Source of the DNA: Panax quinquefolius
Taxonomy: Eukaryota > Streptophyta > Magnoliopsida > Apiales > Araliaceae
Direction of reading: 5' to 3'
DNA: 64,000 bases
Assembly: GCA_020205615.1 (NCBI GenBank)
Contig: CM035167.1
Coordinates: 35,662,015-35,726,014, forward strand
Shown here: one piece after another, positions 20,601-33,768 of the stretch
Layout: each line of letters starts with the position of its first letter
Position numbering within the stretch: the first letter of the stretch is position 1
The notes under the pieces: generated by a model
What the model saw: only the letters and a program-made list of their open reading frames with translations
Database searches by the model: none
What the model was told of the DNA's origin: nothing
Made by a program: the position numbers and the translations under genes

Positions 20601-23600
20601 ACGAGTCCGGGAATCTCGCAAAGTTATAAATCTGTCAAAACTATCTGTGGCTCAGCGTCCGTATGCAGCAAATGCTAACTCAAACGTGAAAATGGCCATT
20701 GTACTGCGGCCAAAGTGAGCTTCAGACTCTGTAAACTCGCAAATGCAATACGATTATTTATCAAAGGGACTCATGTGCATGCATATGAAGTCCGTCTCAA
20801 ACCCCTATCGGGCATGCACAAATTGCAAGATAATAACAAACATTTCTTTCTTGGCCTTGTGGCAAAACCTTAAAACTTAGACAATGAAGAATGGTTACAA
20901 GTGGAACATGAAGGGAAATTGTTTAGTAACGAAAAAAGGTCTTAATAAAATATTATTAAGTCATAATTAAAACTCAAGTATGATTACTTAGGGTTAAAAT
21001 AAAGTCAATTGAAGATGAACGCAAATGATATTAAATGTTAATACTTCAGCAATGACGATCGAGTTTTGATTAATAACGTATGGACGTTAGTAAGCCATAA
21101 GGAAGGATAATTAACTCGAACCGAGTTGTATTAATGAAATAATTTTACTTAAGTATAAGAGAGCGAAGTTAGTAAGAATGATGTAAAAGAACGACGGAAA
21201 GCCGAAACCAATAAATAACAAATCTAATACGGGATTAGATTGAGAAGAAGGGTAAGATTCTTTAGGAACCAAGTATGTTCATTCATGACCTAATGTGGTA
21301 TGTTATGTGATTATGTGTTGTAGATATTGTACAGACTCGAAGGAAACGTAATTATACTGTAGCAGACGCTGAAGGCAAGTTTTTCTTAAATGCTTGTCTA
21401 ACCTTCGTGTTAGCCAAGTTTTCAAAATGATTCACGTTATGAGATGCATGTATGATTTCAAAGAAAGGGTCGAAGCCAGTTTTAACTCGGCTAGACTAAT
21501 CTTGATAGATTGACTAATTTCTTTATAAATCTTTCAATATAGAATTGCTAACGCTATCCTATGCCAACTCTTTGGTTCGGATTCAAGGTAAGCTTGAATA
21601 TGTATAAACAAATGTATTTTCATCGAGTATTCGATGGGCACGTGAGGTTGCCACAACTTAAACGTACACACGTTTAATGGATGTAGTGTTGATCAACATA
21701 GGGTACTATAGGCTGATCACCTAGATGTACTCGTAAGATATGCCGGACTTACGGACTTCGTGCCAGGTTGTCCTTTTCAAAGAAACTATAAGACGTTCAC
21801 GTCTTGAACCAGAATTGATGAATTGATGAATATTGTTCTTGGAAAATGTTTTGAAGGAAAAAGGAAAGCTATTTTGAATTATTGATAGTACTTCATAACT
21901 ATCATCCAGTTATTGAAGATATACGATTCCTTTGTTTCAAGCATGCTTTTAAAATGAAATTGTTGTACTTGTTGAGCTTGTTATGCTCACTCTTGCTTGA
22001 ACCATATGAATACAACTTAGACCGAATGGACCGAAGGATTCTACAAGGATAAAGAGAAGGCTAAAGTGAACGTGTAGATTGCCTATGTAATAGTATAAGT
22101 TTGTAATGATAATATTTGATATTATGACAAGAACAAATGTAACGGTTATAAAGAACTTGGAGAATGGTAGTATTGTTTTGGAATATATATAAGACATATT
22201 CATTCTTTTGAGACATTTAATTGAATGTTTGTGTGAACTGTAGCACCGTGGAGCACCATATGTCGGGTTGAAAGAGACCCGGATTTGGTGGCGTCACATT
22301 AATGGCAAAGTGCTTATGTGTGATTAATAAGTATGCTTAATGATTAAGTAAGTGTGATGGCCAAGTTTATGTGGTGAGCAAGTTTACTTAGGGACAAAGT
22401 ATGGAATAGTAAGGAGGTTATTTAAGGAGGTGGAATGGCTTAATGACTATATTACCCTAACATTAGAAATCCTATAAATAGAGAGAGCTTGGATTCATTT
22501 GTTGGTTGTTGTATTTCATCCAACATTTTAAGTGCTTATTTGCTTGAGAGAATAAGCTACTAAAGTTAGAAAAGCTAGAGTTTATAGTTCAAGGAGCAAG
22601 AAGAAGGATTAGCAAGAGAACATCAAGAGTAAGTAATCCTAAATCATGATTCTCTTTTTCTTCTATTGTTAGAGAAGGGGGTATTGGTAGAACAAGCATG
22701 CTAAGAGGAGGTTGGAATAATGAATCAAAGGGCTTAAGTCTTAATAAGCCGGATAAGTCATGAATAAGAAATTCATTCGTAAATAAGTTATGAACTTATA
22801 ATGAAAGTATAAGAACTTGTTAGAACTTGTAACATGTTTACATTAATTAAATTAGTATGATTAATAAGATGTAAGAATAATGATTAAAGGACTTAACTCA
22901 TTAATAAGTCATATAAAAAAAAGACATAAGTCATGAGAAATAGAAATATAAGTATTTTATACTTTAATAAATTGAAAAATCATCAAGAATAGGTAATAAC
23001 TTATCATGTTTATAAGTTAATGTAGTATGGATGTTAAGATGTTAGTATAATGGATTGAATCCAATTTAAACGGTTTAAAAATCTCAAGTAACGAAGTTTT
23101 ACCGGAATTAAAACGATTGGACGATAATCGTCGAATTCGTGAAATTCTCGGAATGGAAGTCGAATTTTGATATTGAGCTTGGAAACGTTGGTTTTCAATG
23201 GAGACAAGTCTTATTTGGCATTATAGAGTTGCAGATTCGAAAATTGGCCGGTTTTCGACTTAGAACGAAGAAACGAGCATTGGACATTCACAAACGTTTA
23301 TCATTTTCGTTAAAAATGGACTAATAGGTGGAATTTTAGCATACGAAGTCGAATATATAAAATTCTTGCATGAACACATAGAGTATGTAATTTGTGAACC
23401 GTAGGCTCTTGAACGAGCCAATTCGGACTTAAAACGAAGAAGTTAGGTGCTCGGGAATCTCACTTAAAAGAAAATCATCAAAATTATGCGACACACAGAG
23501 TCCAAGGCATGGCATATGACTCAAGGAAGGAATAATCGACTGCCATGCGTGAGGCCGGACATTAGCCCTAATGGCCGCGTGGCCATGATCGCCCAATTAC

Positions 23601-25092
23601 ACTAAGCATGGCGCCGCAACGCCGTGACCGAAATTTAGGAACCGAAAGCCCGCGTCACAGTGCGAGCCCAAGAGGAGAAGCTGGCGCAGCAGCGCCAGGA
23701 CTAGGTCATGCACAGTAATAAAAGATTATAAGTAAGGAAATAAAGATAAGTGATTAGTAATGAACTAATACATTAATAAACTTAATTTAGCATCATTGTT
23801 AACCTTAAGTAATATACTAAAGGTTAAAGATAAGTTGGATTTGAACATAAATGGTATGCAATGAATGTACTTAACCAATGCCGATTAAGTGCCAAGTTAA
23901 TAACGTAAGGACGTTAGTAAGCCATGAGGAAGGATAATTAACTAGAACTGATTTGTATTAATGAAATAATTTTAGTTAAGTTATAAAAGAGAACAAAGTT
24001 GGTAAGAACGATGTAAAAGAACGACGGCAAGCCGGAACCAATAAATAACAAATCTAATACATGATTAGATTTAGAAGAAGGGTAAGATTTTTTAGGAACT
24101 ATGTATGTTCATTCATGACCTAATGTGGTATGTTATGTGATTATGTGTTGTAGAGACCGTACAGACTCAAAGGAAACATATTTATACTGTAGCAGATGTT
24201 GAAGGAAAGTTTTTCTTAAACGCTTGTCTAACCTTCGCGTTAGTCAAGTTTTCAAATGATTCAAGTTATGAGATGCATGAATGGTTTTACGAAAGAGTTG
24301 ATTGATTTCTTTACAAGTTTTCCATATAGAATTGATAACGCTATCCTACGCCAATTGTTTGGTGCGAATTAAAGGTAAGCCTAAATATAAATAAACAAAT
24401 GTATTTTCATCGAGTATTCGATGGGCACGTGAGGTTGCCACAACTTAAACGTATACACGTTTAATGGATGTAGTGTTGATCAACATAGAGTACTATAGGC
24501 TGATCACCTAGAATTGCTCGTAAGATATGCCGGACTTACGGACTTCGTGTCGGGTTGTCCATTTCAAAGAAATTATAAAACACTCATGGTCTTAGACCAT
24601 AATTGGTGTTTTACTGAATATTGTTATGATAAAATGTTTTGAAGGAAAAATGAATGCTATTTTGAGTTATTGATAGTACTTCGTAACTACTATCCAGTTA
24701 TTGAAGATATATGATTCCTATGTTTCAAGCATGCTTTTAAAATGAAATTGTTGTACTTATTTGAGCTTGTTATGCTCACTCTTGCTTGAACCATATGAAA
24801 TGCAAACTTAGACCAAATGGACCAAAGGATCGGCCAAGAGGATAAAGTGAAGGCTAAAGAGAACTTGTAGATTACCTGTGAAATAGTATAGGTTTGTAAT
24901 GATAATATTTGATATTATGACAAGAACAAATGTAACGGTTATAAAGAACCTAGGGAATGGTAGTATTGTTTTGGAATATATATAAGGCATATTCGATCTT
25001 TTGAGGCATTTCAATTGAATGTTTGGGTGAACTGTAGCACTGTGGAGCACTATATGTCGGGTTGGAAGAGACTCGAATTTGGGGTCGTCACA
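17648..25092 (+). repeat. H element 5' LTR, interrupted by solo LTR G
   Basis: Starts TGTAATGCCCGAG at 17648 after the flank CTCCT and ends GGTCGTCACA at 25092, before a primer site. Without G and its target duplication it is about 3.67 kb and aligns with the E1 LTRs from end to end. The TATA box is near 22474, the donor-like AAAG-GTAAGC at 24371-24380 and the hairpin AAACGT/ACGTTT at 24447-24462. The 5' part (17648-18519) and the remainder (22304-25092) are separated by G. The open frame at 24808-25104 on the other strand is an LTR artefact. Confidence 0.88.
18525..22298 (+). mobile_element. G: solo LTR of the E1/H family
   Basis: A single 3,774-base LTR starting TGTAATGCCCCGAG and ending TTGGTGGCGTCACA, bounded by a perfect TTAAT duplication (18520-18524, 22299-22303). 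No internal region is attached, as expected after recombination between the two LTRs of one element. Its TATA box is near 19627, donor-like sites lie at 21373 (GC type) and 21588 (GT type), and the hairpin AAACGT/ACGTTT at 21660-21675. Confidence 0.93.
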
Positions 25093-25343
25093 GGTTGGTA
25101 TCAAAGAATTAGGTTATAAAACTTAAGGGGGGAAGAACTATAGGCTAATAACCTCATTAAGGAAGAGAAGTCCGAATGAAGTATACTCGAGCTTTACTTG
25201 AGTCAAATGAGTTAATAAGGTATTGAGGAAACTCAGTACCGAAAGATGTAAAAGATGGAAAGTAACCCTAAATAAATTAAATGTGATTTGTGTTTATACT
25301 ATTGTGTATTATGTACTAATCAACATGTTATGTGTTATTGTAG
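24375..25343 (+). other. Candidate leader intron of H
   Basis: Donor-like AAAG-GTAAGC, then TACTAATCAAC and TTATTGTAG-G directly before the ATG at 25345. Length is 969 bases against 964 in E1, with the primer site inside. The two copies have diverged but keep all three motifs. No transcript evidence is available here. Confidence 0.4.
25096..25107 (+). other. H primer binding site
   Basis: TGGTATCAAAGA, one base off the E1 and F sites, four bases after the LTR end. It belongs to the tRNA-Met type. Confidence 0.8.
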
Positions 25344-25344
25344 G

Positions 25345-25469
25345 ATGTCGATCGATAGCTTGATGTATAGAGATATACACGCGGTGAACGAAGAAATTGT
25401 GAACATTGTAGAGCCTCTGCCTGTACTCATGCCAGTGGCGGAGGTACCATTAGTGATTATATAGGAGTC
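25345..25469 (+). pseudogene. H pre-gag ORF, first part (before AB insertion)
   Basis: The ATG follows a candidate splice acceptor. The frame starts Met-Ser-Ile-Asp-Ser-Leu-Met and runs with one TAG (25462-25464) to the insertion site, where codon 42 is split after two bases. The other part is at 50878-51415. Removing AB and one GAGTC copy gives 663 bases, 220 codons plus a stop, with the frame kept. Residues shared with E1 and F place it in the same pre-gag family. Function unknown. Confidence 0.75.
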
Positions 25470-28400
25470 TGTGATAACCCGAGTAAAACCGGATTGTCCA
25501 GAATTTAAGTTAAAGAATTAATTATTAATAAAATGAATTTTTATTAATACTATTATGTGCTATGTGTTTATTAATCGTTCTATAACCTAGAATGATTATA
25601 AGTCGGGAGGATTCTGGCTACGAGCTAGATTGAACGAGTAAGAATTTTCAAGACGAAAATGAAAGTATTCCGGGAACAAAAAAAATTTCGGGGAAAAAGA
25701 CGAATTAGGCACTATTTACCCGTTTCTGCTCGGAGATTTATTTTGAAATTCCGAGAAGTTATTGATTACGCATAATCTTGAGACATGATGGAATATTCAA
25801 TAATATTTTAGTTATGGCAAAAACGAAGTTTTCGCCTGCGGACTCAAAACCTAAGGGTTAGGAAAAGTGAGTTCCGAGAATGTAATGAGTACGTATAATA
25901 ACTAGGGTTATTATGCGTGAGAAATACGAGTATGATACGAGTTATTATACTAGTATAGAAAGAAGAATAGTACGACGTATAATACAAATATTGTACGAGC
26001 TAAATACGAAGAGATTACGAGAATACGAGAATAGAATGCGTAAAATACTATAGTCTTAACGAACTTTGATTTCATGGACTTTGTAGAATCCAATTGGACA
26101 TGGATTATGTCAAGCCCAATGATTTGTGAAATCTAGCCCAAGTTAGGCCCAATAAGAATTAGGGTTAAGGCCCAAACCAAGAAAAGAAATCGCGGATCGA
26201 ACCGATGGGTAAACGAATGAATAAGAACCATTGGGGCAACCCATGGGGTGACCCATAGGGCATGTGGGGCGGCCACTTGGCCACCAATTAAACTTCGTGG
26301 CTAAGCCATGAATAGTAAGGAGGTGGGGGGCAAAATGACCAAAATGCCCTAAGCTTTGAAAATCTATAAATAGAAAGCTAAATTTTCATTTTCTAGGATT
26401 TTGAAAATCCTATAACTTGAGAGAGAGAGAGAGAGAGAGCCCGGATGAAGAGGAAGAGGAAGAGGAAGAGTGTGAGCATGAATGCTCGGATCAAAAGTGA
26501 TCGTGAAATTGAAAAGCTAGCGAATCGTCGACTTTGTATAACGGAAAAGGATTAAAGAAGAACGGTAATCGAACCCTAGTTTCTTCTAATATTTTCTTTA
26601 AGTTTAATATGTTAAAACATAACTTAATGAGAATAAGGAGTACAAGAATTTAGGAATGATTTCATATGGTTGAAATCATGAGGAAACGAAGAAATAAGAA
26701 TTAGAAGTTTAGTTTGTAAATTTCTTAAGGAAGTATAAGATTCGTAAGGGTTTTGAGCGATCCTAATGAATCTTATGAATGAGTAGGTGAAATAAGTAAG
26801 GAATGATGTTCTATAACATCAAATTCCAAGAAAAAGTAGAATCGTAATCCAAAATATCGATTAAAATGAAGAACGAACGAAGAACACGAAGAACACGCGA
26901 AGAACACGAAGAATGTTGTTGATGGACAAATTTAAAACCATTGTAGGATAATTGTTGTTGATGGACAAGTTTAAAACAATAGTTTATAAGTTAGTTGCAT
27001 ATTTCTTGGTTAAGACAGGTAGAAACGTTCATGAAGAACTGTTTAAAACTTAGCTATAACGAAGTTATGGCGAAATTTTTGTAAAAGACGAACGAGAATT
27101 TGAAAGTTAGTAAATGAACCCGAACGTATAGGGTTTCATAAGAATGTAAGAGAACGTAGAAAACGTGAGTCATGGACTCAAGAACGAACAAGTTCCGAGT
27201 TCGGATGACCGAATTACGGACGAACGAGCGAAGAACGTTCAAAATGTAAAATGAACAAAGGGTGAAGATTAAGCCAATTGAATGGCATATTAACGGATTC
27301 AGAATGAAGTTCTGTCCGACGCATATTGAAGTACATAAGATAAGGAAGAGAATGGCTTTAGAATGACCTCGTTCTGAGTTATAATGAAGAAGTTATGAGA
27401 TCGTAAAATACGTATCTCAAACTTAATGCGACACTTAGAAAAATTTTCTAAGTTTAGGCTCGTGTACTTGGCCGCCCATTGAAAGCTTTGAGAAGTAGCA
27501 CGCTTGTATGAAAGCTCTCAGACTTGTGTTACATTAATTAGCGACGCCTTGCGAGAGATGACAAAGGACTTGGCACCGCAGCACCAGACCAAGGGAAGAG
27601 AGAGAAGTAGGTCGTGCCATGACACGAAGAGAGGAATGGGCGCAGTGCAGCAGGCACGGCAGGAGGTAATGCACAGAAATGAGATTTTTATTTCTCAAGT
27701 ACTGGGGGATGTGCAAGAAAGAAGTATGAACACGTAGTTCACATAATGTAACACTTAAGTAAGTGTGTTAAACCTTTAGTGAAGGTTCAACGGAAAGATT
27801 TAACGAGGTTAAAAGACAGAGAATGTAAACGCTAGATTACATAACTGATATCTGGGGACCGTAGTCATAATGAACAAACGTGAGGAATTGCTATGATTGT
27901 GATTCCTTAGACGTTGAATGATGAAGGTAATGAATAACATTTCGATGTTATGTTATGGTAATGAAAGATAAGTGTAAAGCGTAAAGACGCTATGAACACA
28001 ACGTTGTTGCGATGAACGATCGGTCTTAGCATACAATGGACCGTATGGCTTTGACATTAAGAATGGATAATGAACATGGGGTTCATGGGATGGATAACGA
28101 TGAATGCAATTGAAACCTTGAGTAAAGGTTGAGTGAGAGATTAAGAGACGAGCAACGTGAACGTCGAATACATAAACGATCGTCGTGAATCGTATTCGAG
28201 TTGGAGGAACGTGCTAAGTGTACAATGGTTGTATGACTTAGAGGTTGACGAAGGTAGTAAGTAAGATATGATTTATAAAGGAAAGTCGTAACGAACTGTA
28301 ATGAGATTAATGATAGTCCGAGGGTGAATCGGATAGAGAATGTTAGAATGATTGTAAGCGTTAGGCACTTAAGCTAATGTAAGGGTTGAGTGTATATGAA

Positions 28401-30111
28401 TATTAAACAGGGCAGAACCTACACTCCATGTTGTTTATCCGTGAACGGTGAAGAAACTGAGTTAAGGATAATAACGTAAAACGTTAAGAAGCCGAGTTAA
28501 TAAGTATAACTTAGACAACGTTCCGAGTTGAATGAACCGGACGTTGTAAGGTATGAATAAGTTAATATGAAATGTTTAATGCTATGACCTCATAGTATTG
28601 ACATTGAATGATCGTTTTGAGTATACAAAAGACTAAATGACTTGGACGATAAAGAATGAATCCTAAGGTATGGCATTTAGTTGCCAGAAAGTCGTAAGGA
28701 ATAAGAAGTTGACTTAACGAACATTATAGTTTAATGGTTCGTATAAGTTAAGAAAAGGTAGGTTGTGGTACAATTGTAACTTTGATAGTTGACATATTAG
28801 AGCTGGGCTAAACAATTCCTTCAGAGAGCGAAGGTATATACAACACTGGCAACCGATCTAACTCACTGTGTGGGCAGTGTAGATGAGACGAGAACTTGTT
28901 TGTTGGTTGTTTGTCGAAAACCACTCAGAGTACCATATGGACTACTATCAGAGAAGCGATGTATGCTGTGTCCTATAGAAGTTATAAGAAGAAGATAAGA
29001 ATGCAAATAATTAAAGATGATAAACATTTTGAGTAAGACATCTTCGTATGTTGTGAAGCCGTAAACTGGTAAAGGAAGTTAGTCGCGTAAAGTTATATTG
29101 CAAGAACGCGAACCCTAAGAAGTAAAGCTAAATAAACCAATGCGTAAGTCAAGTATATGATTAATTGGTGTACGTGTATTTACTTATGTGTTATTTAGGG
29201 ATTTGGAATAAGCAGTTCATCGTAAGCTGTGGCTGTGCGTAAGGCAAGTTTTCTAACTCCATTCATGCTATATAAATGCTAGTTTCTTAAACTTCTCAAA
29301 TGTTGGACTTGAGAAGTTATGTCTATGTGCGAATGTGTAATATTTGTACAAGGTGGTAGAACGTATGAGGCCTTGAGCCACAATTTGAACACTTCGGTGT
29401 TTCTATGAGATGAACTATTCTATGATTGAACTGTTCAATATAAGTAAGTTCGGTTTATACATGAACCGTTATTGTTATGTCTGGGCTAATGATTCTAGCC
29501 AGACAAGATGTGTATGAAAAAGGTAGAAGATTGAAAGTATTTCAAAGTGAAAGTGATTGAATGTTTTAAGATGATAGGAATCGAGACTATTCCTATTATT
29601 CAAGTTGCTTCATAACCTTTGTTCGGTTATCGAAGTTCTGAAAAATGATTAAACTCTTGAATGTGTTTGTTCAACTGTTATGACTTGCTGGGCAATTGAA
29701 TGCTCACACTTGCTTTAAATGAAAAACATTTTCAGCGAACGGTGTTAGAAAGAACTTAAGGATTCCGTAAAGATCAAGATGATCGGTATCCAGACGAAGT
29801 GCCATTCAGTATGTGAATGTGCGTGTAGAGCAAGTGAAGACTTGTAATATAGAATGATAGAATTAAACTATAGACTAGTTTAATGAACAGTTATGAATCC
29901 TTGGTGGTGGATGAAAGTCACTCGTGTAAGAAGTAAAGAATAATGTAATTATCATTATTTGTATTGAAAGAGGTTCTAAGGTTTCGAGAACCTGGAATTT
30001 GAGAATATATGTTATTATATTTAACTATATAATGACATATGTTTGGAAAGAAATAGAATCGTGATGTAAGGAGTCTGGGTCTGAAAGTAGACCGGATTTC
30101 GGGGCATCACA
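25470..30111 (+). repeat. AB LTR A (4.6 kb)
   Basis: Begins TGTGATAACCCGAG and ends CGGGGCATCACA, followed by a primer site. The TATA box is TATAAATA at 26365-26372. A GA repeat lies at 26420-26438, a short GAAGAACAC repeat near 26875-26916, and a 38-bp tandem duplication near 26915-26985. A donor-like AAG-GCAAGT lies at 29241-29248 and a C(UUCG)G hairpin at 29388-29401. Open frames at 27054-27242, 27504-27737 and 27534-27716 have no family features and I do not treat them as genes. Confidence 0.9.
26365..26372 (+). promoter_or_regulatory. TATA box of LTR A
   Basis: TATAAATA, in the same sequence context as in LTR B (32643-32650). About 0.9 kb from the LTR start, so U3 is short and R-U5 about 3.7 kb. 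Confidence 0.7.
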
Positions 30112-31746
30112 GGTTGGTATCAAAGCTATAGGTTATAACTCTTAGGTATGTGTACCTCAGACTATAATTGTAGAGAGAAGGATAAGGAAATCGTTGAGTT
30201 AAACGATTAAGGAAGAAGATCACCACGTGATCATAGTAAATCGTAGTAATAGATGAGTTGTTAAACGAAGAATGATTTATAGCTAATGCTATGGATGAAA
30301 GGTACTACGAAGTAGTACGGAAAGAAGAACTCAGATTGAGTTGTAAATGTTAGCATACGAATTAAAGAAAATTCGTATTAAGTAAAGAAAAATTTAGAAG
30401 TTGTAAGATTTCAATTGAGTTCTCATGTGATGGCTGAGTTGTATGAACCTTTGTTATGGGCAGAGGTTTGTGCTTTGGTGTAACAACTACTCAGTTTATT
30501 ACAATGATAATCATTGGAATTGGTCGCGCTATTAAGATGTATATGACGAGAAGGTGAATCTTTTCTCATATATATACTTGATAGGTAGAGAATGATAAGG
30601 TAGGTGCGAGTTCTTGAAACTCATATTTATGGTAAGTTCGTGACTCATAATAATATGGTATGTTTTCGAACGTCTCTGCGAATGGACGCCTAAGGTCTGT
30701 CTGGATGTTCTTAAACTCATATTATTGTGGAAAGTTCCTGAACTCATAATGTGTGGTAAGTTGATGAACTGTACTAAGAAATAAGAATGTTTAGACTGAA
30801 AACGAAGTATTTTCAGTAGACTTAGCATTGAAGGTGCTAGAGAAGATTAAGTATTGTCGCAGTAAGACAATGAAAGAAGATGGAGAATAGGATATTCCAA
30901 ATCCTCTAGCTATACTAGATTTCGAAGTTTATTCAAATCGTGATGAAATGTACATTTTGAAAAAGAAAGAATTGGTTCAACTTTTTGAACCAATGGATTT
31001 TTAAAAGAGCTATGTTGTGTATGTCTATGCCAATTGCTTCAGCTAGACAGAAATTGATTTAAAAATATCAAAAGAAATTTTATATCATCCGTGCATTTGA
31101 TGCAAGGATGGTAAAAAGATGGAGTTGTTAATGCAATTGAACCTGGTGGGATGTTATCTTAGGATCAACAAACCGCTATGATGAAGTCATAAATTGACGA
31201 AGTCCTCAACGTACTGTGAAGAGTACAGTATCATGATGTCATAAAACATTTTGAAGGATTGTGAAAAGAATTTAAAGAAGTAGTCGATGTCAATTGATTT
31301 GACTAGACGAATGTTTCAAGAAATATCCAAAATTTTTGGTATTAAGTCTGAGGTGAACATACCCCGAAATGGGGATATACGATAGGTTGATCACCTATGT
31401 ATGGAAAGAGGTACTTTACCTTCTTTATGATTGTAAACTTCTGAAGTGGAAAGAAAAGGTATCTGACGAAAAATTTGTTTAACCTAGTAAGAGTTCATGG
31501 TCAATTTGACCCCTCAGCAAAAGTATGAGATGTTTTAAAGGAAATTTTATATTCCTCGCTATTCCTTCTACTTCATGATTTTTGATAGGTTATGGAGGTT
31601 GGGAATGATGGAAAGATAAGAACTTCCTTGAAGAAGAGTAAGCTAAAATTTTGAGGACGAAATTATGTGAAGGGGAGAATGTGATGACCCGGGTAAGGGT
31701 GTGGTTTTAAGAAAATCCGAGGACGGAATTTTTATAAGGAGGGAAG
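30112..31746 (+). other. AB internal region, non-coding
   Basis: Starts with a primer site (TGGTATCAAAGC, 30115-30126) and ends in a polypurine tract before LTR B. In 1.6 kb no gag, protease or polymerase motif is visible on either strand; the 98-codon frame at 30532-30828 (minus) is an artefact of short repeats. This is the form of a large retrotransposon derivative (LARD): full signals for replication, no proteins. Around 30608-30780 an imperfect repeat of about 29 bases, with the core GAACTCATA, occurs several times. A perfect 10-bp hairpin lies at 30971-30994. Confidence 0.75.
31670..31746 (+). other. Double polypurine tract with partial LTR head
   Basis: AAGGGGAGAA (31670-31679) is followed by TGTGATGACCCGGGTAAGG, which looks like an LTR start, but after 67 bases a second tract AAGGAGGGAAG (31736-31746) precedes the real LTR B start. 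The first tract and head look like the trace of an earlier element end joined upstream of the working one. Confidence 0.6.
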
Positions 31747-32680
31747 TGTGACAACCCGAGTAAAACCGGATTGTCCATATTTAAGTTAAAGAATTAGTTA
31801 TTAATAAAATGAATTTTTATTAATACTATTATGTGCTATGTGTTTATTAATCGTTCTATAACCTAGAATGATTATATGTCGGGAGGATTCTGGCTATGAG
31901 CTGGATTGAACGAGTAAGAATTTTCAAGACGAAAATGAAAGTTTTCCGGGAACAAAATATTTTTCGGGGAAAAAGACGAAATAAGCACTATTTACCAATT
32001 TCTGCTCGGAGATTTATTTTGAAATTCCGAGAAGTTATTGATTACGTATAATCTTGAGACATGATGTAATATTCAATAATATTTCAGTTATGGCAAAAAT
32101 GAAGTTTTCGCCTGCGAACTCAAAACCTAAGGGTTAGGAAAAGTGAGTTCCGAGAATGTAATGAGTACGTATAATAACTAGGGTTATTATGCGTGAGAAA
32201 TACGAGTATGATATGAGTTATTATACGAGTATAGAAAGAAGAATAGTACGACGTATAATACGAATATCGTACGAGCTAAATACGAAGAGATTACGAGAAT
32301 ACGAGAATGAAATGAGTAGAATACAATTAGTCTTAACGAACTTTGAGTTCATGGACTTTGTAGAATCCAATTGGACTTGGATTATGTCAAGCCCAATGAT
32401 TTGTGAAATCAAGCCCAAGCTAGGCCCAATAAGAATTAGGGTTAAGGCCCAAACCAAGAAAAGAAACTGCGGATCTAACCGATGGGTAAACGGACGCGTA
32501 AGAACCATTGAGGCAACCCATGGGGTGACCCATGGGGCATGTGGGGCGGCCACTTGGCCACCAAGTAAAATTCGTGGCTAAGCCATGAATAGTAAGGAGG
32601 TGGGGGGTGAAATGACCAAAATGCCCTAAGCTTTGAAAATCTATAAATAGAAAGCTAAATTTTCATTTTCTAGGATTTTG

Positions 32681-32826
32681 AAAATCCTATAACTTGAGAG
32701 AGAGAGAGAGAGCTCGGATGAAGAGGAAGAGGAAGTGGAAGAGCGTGAGCATGAAAATCCTATAACTTGAGAGAGAGAGAGAGAGCTCGGATGAAGAGGA
32801 AGAGGAAGTGGAAGAGCGTGAGCATG
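32681..32826 (+). repeat. 73-bp tandem duplication in LTR B leader
   Basis: Two near-identical units (32681-32753, 32754-32826), each with a GA run and a GAAGAGGAAGAGGAAG purine stretch. LTR A has one unit. It lies just downstream of the TATA box, so it would be in the transcribed leader. Confidence 0.85.
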
Positions 32827-33244
32827 AATGCTCGGATCAAAAGTGATCGTGAAATAGAAAAGATAGCGAATCGCCGACTTTGTATAACGAAAGAGGATTA
32901 AAGAAGAACGGTAATCCGAACCCTAGTTTCTTCTAATATTTTCTTTAATCTTAATATTTTAAAACATAACTTAATGAGAATAAGGTGTAAAAGAATTTAG
33001 GAATGATTTCATATGGTTGAAATCATGAGGAAATGAAGAAATAAGAATTAGAAGTTTAGTTTGTAAATTTCTTAAGGAAGTATAAGATTCGTAAGGGTTT
33101 TGAGCGATCCGAATTAATCTTATGAACGAGTAGGTGAAATAAGTAAGGAATGATGTTCTATAACATCAAATTCCAAGAAAAAGTAGAATGTAATTCCGAG
33201 TATTTTGAGAAAAAGTAGAATGAAAAAGTTAATGTTCTATAACA

Positions 33245-33768
33245 TCGAAGTGTCGCATTAAGTTTGAGATACGTACTTTACGATCACATAACTTCTTCAT
33301 TATAACTCAGAACGAGATCATTCCAAAGCCATTCTTTTCCTTAGCTTACGTACTTCAATATTCCTCGGATAGAACTTCATTCTGAATCCATTAACATGCC
33401 ATTCAATTTGCTTAATCTTCACCCTTTGTTCATTTTACATTTTTAACGTTCTTCGCTCGTTCGTCCGTAATTCGGTCATCCGAACTCGGAACTCATTCGT
33501 TCTTGAGTCCACAACTCACATTTTCTACGTTCTCTTACATTCTTACAGACGAACGAGCGAAGAACGTTAAAAATGTAAAATGAACAAAGGGTGAAGATTA
33601 AGCAAATTGAATGGCATGTTAATGGATTCAGAATGAAGTTCTATCCGAGGAATATTGAAGTACGTAAGCTAAGGAAGAGAATGGCTTTGGAACGATCTCG
33701 TTCTGAGTTATAATGAAGAAGTTATGTGATCGTAAAGTACGTATCTCAAACTTAATGCGACACTTCGA
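33245..33768. repeat. 221-bp inverted repeat (snap-back) in LTR B
   Basis: The left arm 33245-33465 is the reverse complement of the right arm 33548-33768, with only scattered mismatches and an 82-base spacer. LTR A has the right-arm sequence once (about 27210-27440). The spacer is itself the reverse complement of sequence that in LTR A precedes the right arm. So the left arm plus spacer is an inverted copy replacing the normal sequence. Confidence 0.9.

Noticed and set aside
27504..27737. 77-codon open frame in LTR A
   Set aside because: LTR B breaks this frame in the corresponding stretch (Tat insertion and indels near 47977-48130).
32189..32581. 130-codon open frame in LTR B
   Set aside because: LTR A carries the same sequence with stops in this frame; it lies in U3 and R of an LTR.
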